The notes under the pieces were generated by a model. That model was not told where the DNA came from. It searched no databases and saw only the letters and a program-made list of their open reading frames with translations. The translations under genes and the position numbers were made by a program. This document shows positions 61,279 through 64,000 of a DNA stretch of 64,000 nucleotides, piece after piece (positions within the stretch are counted from its first letter, which is position 1; each line of letters starts with the position of its first letter). This DNA is from JAGVPT01 sp963717445 (GTDB lineage Bacteria; Bacteroidota; Ignavibacteria; UBA10030; UBA8401): positions 3,348,001 to 3,412,000 of the forward strand of contig OY970334.1 in the NCBI GenBank assembly GCA_963717445.1. Reading direction: 5' to 3'.

Positions 61279-61959
61279 ATGCCTAAAGTGCCACATCAAG
61301 AGATTGGAGAATATGCGAAATTTCACCCATCTCACCTCTATTATCCGAAATTCTTTTTGAAACAGCATGTCTACAGTATTCTGCTTTGCGTTTTCTTTTC
61401 GCTCGAAGGACGGGCGCAGATAACTCCTCATTATGAGCAGCCGATCGCAACGCCTCTTCGAATTGTACCGCTCCCGGACTCCGTTATTCACGTCTTCAAC
61501 GAGGATTCGGCCGTGGCCAAAATGGGCTTCAGTTCCGATACGGTGAGGCGGCCGGGGAAGTCCACGACGGTAGCGTTGCTTGCCTCGCTTGTCGTTCCGG
61601 GGGCGGGCCAGATTTACAACGGCTCATATTGGAAAGCGCCCATCCTCTGGGGTGTTGGATATTATTTTATTTCAGTGTATAGATCTCAAAATAATTTGTA
61701 CGAAACAAACCGTAAAATTTACGGCGCCTATGTTGATAGTCTTGCTATAAGTCAAGATTATTTGTCTAAAGTTGGCTATTACCAGGGCCTGAGAGATTTT
61801 TATAAAGGTCAGCGAGATACGTTCGCCTGGTATCTTGCGATCGAATACGTCGTCAATTTGCTCGATGCGTATGTCGACGCAAGTCTCTATAATTTTGAAG
61901 TCAGTCCGAATTTGCAGCCGACAACCGAAATGCGTGCGAGTCTGCACATTCCGTTATAG
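61279..61959 (+). CDS. DUF5683 family exported membrane protein
   Basis: A protein of the DUF5683 family, which in Bacteroidetes commonly follows parB. The conserved part is LLASLVVPGAGQIYNGSYWKAP, a membrane helix (ILWGVGYYFISVY), then the helical DTFAWYLAIEYVVNLLDAY and a beta end. A signal-like sequence (VYSILLCVFFSLEGRA) precedes it. The start is uncertain: the ATG at 61279 is given here, but the TTG at 61357 would give a clean 20-residue signal peptide. Function is unknown. Confidence 0.7.
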   Translation: MPKVPHQEIGEYAKFHPSHLYYPKFFLKQHVYSILLCVFFSLEGRAQITPHYEQPIATPLRIVPLPDSVIHVFNEDSAVAKMGFSSDTVRRPGKSTTVALLASLVVPGAGQIYNGSYWKAPILWGVGYYFISVYRSQNNLYETNRKIYGAYVDSLAISQDYLSKVGYYQGLRDFYKGQRDTFAWYLAIEYVVNLLDAYVDASLYNFEVSPNLQPTTEMRASLHIPL

Positions 61960-62021
61960 GACACAACGATTCCTGCTCCACTAACTATGAAACCGATGTA
62001 CATGTTGTAAGGAGAACTACC

Positions 62022-64000
62022 ATGATACGAAAACAAGATGCGTTAGATTATCATTCGCAAGGACGAAGGGGAAAAATCGAAGTTGTTTCAACAAAACCGT
62101 GCCAAACGCAAAGAGACTTATCGCTTGCGTACACCCCCGGTGTTGCCGAACCGTGCCGCGAGATTGCAGCTAATCCCGACGAGGCCTACCGTTACACTTC
62201 TAAAGGAAACCTCGTTGCCGTCGTCTCGAACGGAACCGCAGTCCTGGGACTTGGAGATATCGGACCGCTCGCCGGCAAACCGGTAATGGAGGGGAAGGGA
62301 GTGCTGTTCAAACGATTTGCAGACATTGATGTTTTTGACATTGAGCTGAACTCACACAATCCCGATGAGGTTATCATGGCGGTGCAAATGCTGGAGCCGA
62401 CATTCGGAGGGATTAATCTTGAAGATATCAAAGCTCCCGAATGTTTCTATATTGAGGAGGCGCTGAAAAAAGTGATGAACATTCCCGTTTTTCATGATGA
62501 CCAGCACGGGACGGCGATTATCAGCGGGGCTGCTTTAGTAAACGCGCTGGAAATTGTCGGAAAAAAGATTGACCAAGTAAAAGTCGTGTTCAGCGGTGCC
62601 GGAGCGGCGGGTATCGCGTGCGCCCGTTTGTATGAAAAACTCGGCGTGCGGCATGAGAACATTTTGTTTGTCGATACCAAAGGTGTGCTCTTCAAAGGCC
62701 GGACAGAGGGGATGAATAAATACAAGGAGTATTTTGCCGCTGACACGAATGCTCGGACATTTGCCGACGCAATGAAAGGCGCCGACGTGTTCTGCGGCGT
62801 ATCGGCGAAAGGCATTGTCACGAAAGAAATGGTGAAGTCGATGGCAGACAATCCGATCGTTTTTGCGATGGCAAACCCCGATCCTGAGATCACCTACGAA
62901 GACGCCGTAAGCGCCCGCGACAACATCATCATGGCAACAGGCCGGTCCGATTACCCCAACCAAGTCAACAACGTGCTCGGTTTTCCATTCATCTTCCGCG
63001 GGGCACTGGATGTGCGGGCGACGGCGATCAACGATGAAATGAAGATTGCGGCATCGCACGCGTTGGCGGGACTTGCTAAAGAGGATGTTCCCGATTCTGT
63101 TATTCGTGTGTACGGCGGGAAACGGATTGAATTTGGCCGGGAGTATATCATTCCAAAGCCGTTCGATCCACGCGTCCTGTTGTGGGAGACGGTAGCCGTC
63201 GCACAAGCTGCAATGGATACCGGCGTGGCCCGCACCCCGGTCCCGGATATTGAAGCCTATAAGGACAGCCTCGAAGCACGCTTGGGAAGAACGCGTGAGA
63301 TGATGCGGTTCTATATCCACAAAGCGCAAAAAGCCCCGAAGCGCATTGTCTTCCCGGAAGGGGTGGAAGATAAAATTCTTCGCGCTGCAAATATTATTGT
63401 TGAAGAAAAGATCGCAACACCGATTCTTCTCGGAAGCCGGACAATCATCAGCCAAAAAATTACCGCGCTAGGATTAGACCTCGGAGATGTTGAGGTCATC
63501 AACCCGTCAAAGTCGCCTAAGTTTGACGAATATGTTTCCGGGTATTTCGAACTTCGAAAGCGAAAAGGGATAACGAGATTCGTTGCTGAACGCCATATGA
63601 AAACCAACAACGAGTTCGGGATGATGATGGTAAGAAACGGCGATGCCGATGGACTTATTTCCGGTTTGACCCAGCATTATCCGGATACGGTTCGTCCTGC
63701 ACTTCAAATTATCGGGACAAAGGACGGCGTACGCAGGATCGCAGGTTTGTACATGCTGATTTTTAAGAATCAAACGCTCTTTATCGCCGATGCTACGGTG
63801 AACATCGAACCAACGGCTGAAGACCTTGCTGAGATTGCTCTCTTAACCGCAGAAAGAGTGAAGCGCATTGATGTTGTTCCACGGGTTGCAATGCTTTCGT
63901 TCAGCAATTTCGGAAGCACCCAGCATCCGTTAACGGAAAAGGTGCGAAGGGCGACCGAAATTATTAAACAACGAGCCCCGAATCTCATCGTTGACGGTGA
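62022..64000 (+). CDS. maeB: NAD(P)-dependent malic enzyme with phosphotransacetylase-like domain, incomplete at window end
   Basis: The malic enzyme converts malate to pyruvate and CO2 with reduction of NAD(P). The gene begins at an ATG with AAGGAGA upstream and reads open for 659 codons to the window edge. The first part shows SLAYTPGVAEPC, DIGPLAGKPVMEGKG and FHDDQHGTAIISG with NAD-binding VVFSGAGAAGIACARLY. From about residue 425 a phosphotransacetylase-like domain follows (KRIVFPEGVEDKILRAA). Such fusions are regulatory rather than acetyl-transferring in known members. Cofactor preference is not determined. Confidence 0.95.
   Translation, partial: MIRKQDALDYHSQGRRGKIEVVSTKPCQTQRDLSLAYTPGVAEPCREIAANPDEAYRYTSKGNLVAVVSNGTAVLGLGDIGPLAGKPVMEGKGVLFKRFADIDVFDIELNSHNPDEVIMAVQMLEPTFGGINLEDIKAPECFYIEEALKKVMNIPVFHDDQHGTAIISGAALVNALEIVGKKIDQVKVVFSGAGAAGIACARLYEKLGVRHENILFVDTKGVLFKGRTEGMNKYKEYFAADTNARTFADAMKGADVFCGVSAKGIVTKEMVKSMADNPIVFAMANPDPEITYEDAVSARDNIIMATGRSDYPNQVNNVLGFPFIFRGALDVRATAINDEMKIAASHALAGLAKEDVPDSVIRVYGGKRIEFGREYIIPKPFDPRVLLWETVAVAQAAMDTGVARTPVPDIEAYKDSLEARLGRTREMMRFYIHKAQKAPKRIVFPEGVEDKILRAANIIVEEKIATPILLGSRTIISQKITALGLDLGDVEVINPSKSPKFDEYVSGYFELRKRKGITRFVAERHMKTNNEFGMMMVRNGDADGLISGLTQHYPDTVRPALQIIGTKDGVRRIAGLYMLIFKNQTLFIADATVNIEPTAEDLAEIALLTAERVKRIDVVPRVAMLSFSNFGSTQHPLTEKVRRATEIIKQRAPNLIVDG

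Overview
The window reads as a chromosomal segment of a bacterium of the Bacteroidetes/Chlorobi (FCB) group, most like the Ignavibacteria or a related lineage. The evidence is a short Bacteroidetes-type principal sigma factor (RpoD-like, 285 aa), two TonB-dependent receptors (one with a carboxypeptidase-like N-terminal domain and a DUF4249 partner), and the order parA-parB-(RidA)-DUF5683. Recognisable promoters look like ordinary sigma-70 sites (TTGACA/TATAAT with 17-base spacers) rather than the classical Bacteroidetes -33/-7 type. This placement is inferred from gene content only. I saw no rRNA, tRNA, CRISPR array, insertion sequence or prophage.

Layout. 0-0.3 kb: one copy of a repeat. 0.3-6.1 kb: rhomboid protease, ispG, an ECF sigma/anti-sigma pair, a YmdB-type phosphoesterase, folD. 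6-13.9 kb: TPR protein, outer-membrane barrel, YjbR, aminopeptidase P, and an ECF sigma operon ending in an HtrA-like protease. 13.3-17.6 kb: LOG protein, TonB receptor coupled to ispE, OsmC. 17.6-20.2 kb: signalling cluster (receiver-DHp protein without ATPase, single receiver, NtrC-type regulator). 20.2-33 kb: carboxylic-acid and acyl-CoA metabolism (glutaryl-CoA-dehydrogenase-like enzyme, a second acyl-CoA dehydrogenase, MeaB, a methylcrotonyl-CoA-carboxylase-like beta subunit) mixed with guaB, an M24 peptidase, a glycosyltransferase, purD and a sugar epimerase. 33-39.5 kb: secreted M6 protease, oxidoreductase, DUF4249/TonB receptor pair. 40-48.8 kb (minus strand): acyl-CoA synthetase, the rlmB-lgt-hisS operon, a PTS IIA protein, a sugar nucleotidyltransferase. 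49-57 kb: GAF/degenerate GGDEF protein, deoB, a VapBC-like pair, two EutN/CcmL microcompartment vertex proteins, rpoD, NlpC/P60, def, fmt. 57.1-58.3 kb: a decayed fluoride-export locus (crcB/DUF190) and a composite repeat region. 58.4-64 kb: CopD-like protein, parA, parB, RidA, DUF5683 and a malic enzyme that runs off the end.

Two patterns stand out. Five genes between 19.8 and 29.6 kb are each broken by one extra base that doubles a single nucleotide, and the crcB relic may hold a sixth. This points either to consensus errors or to recent decay. The other is a repeat of about 275-315 bases present inverted at both ends of the window (1-275 and 57614-57929). Its second copy sits among several small palindromes sharing a TCCCGC...GCGGGA hairpin. 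The tandem EutN/CcmL genes, with no shell hexamer or enzyme of a known microcompartment nearby, are the best candidate for an undescribed system.
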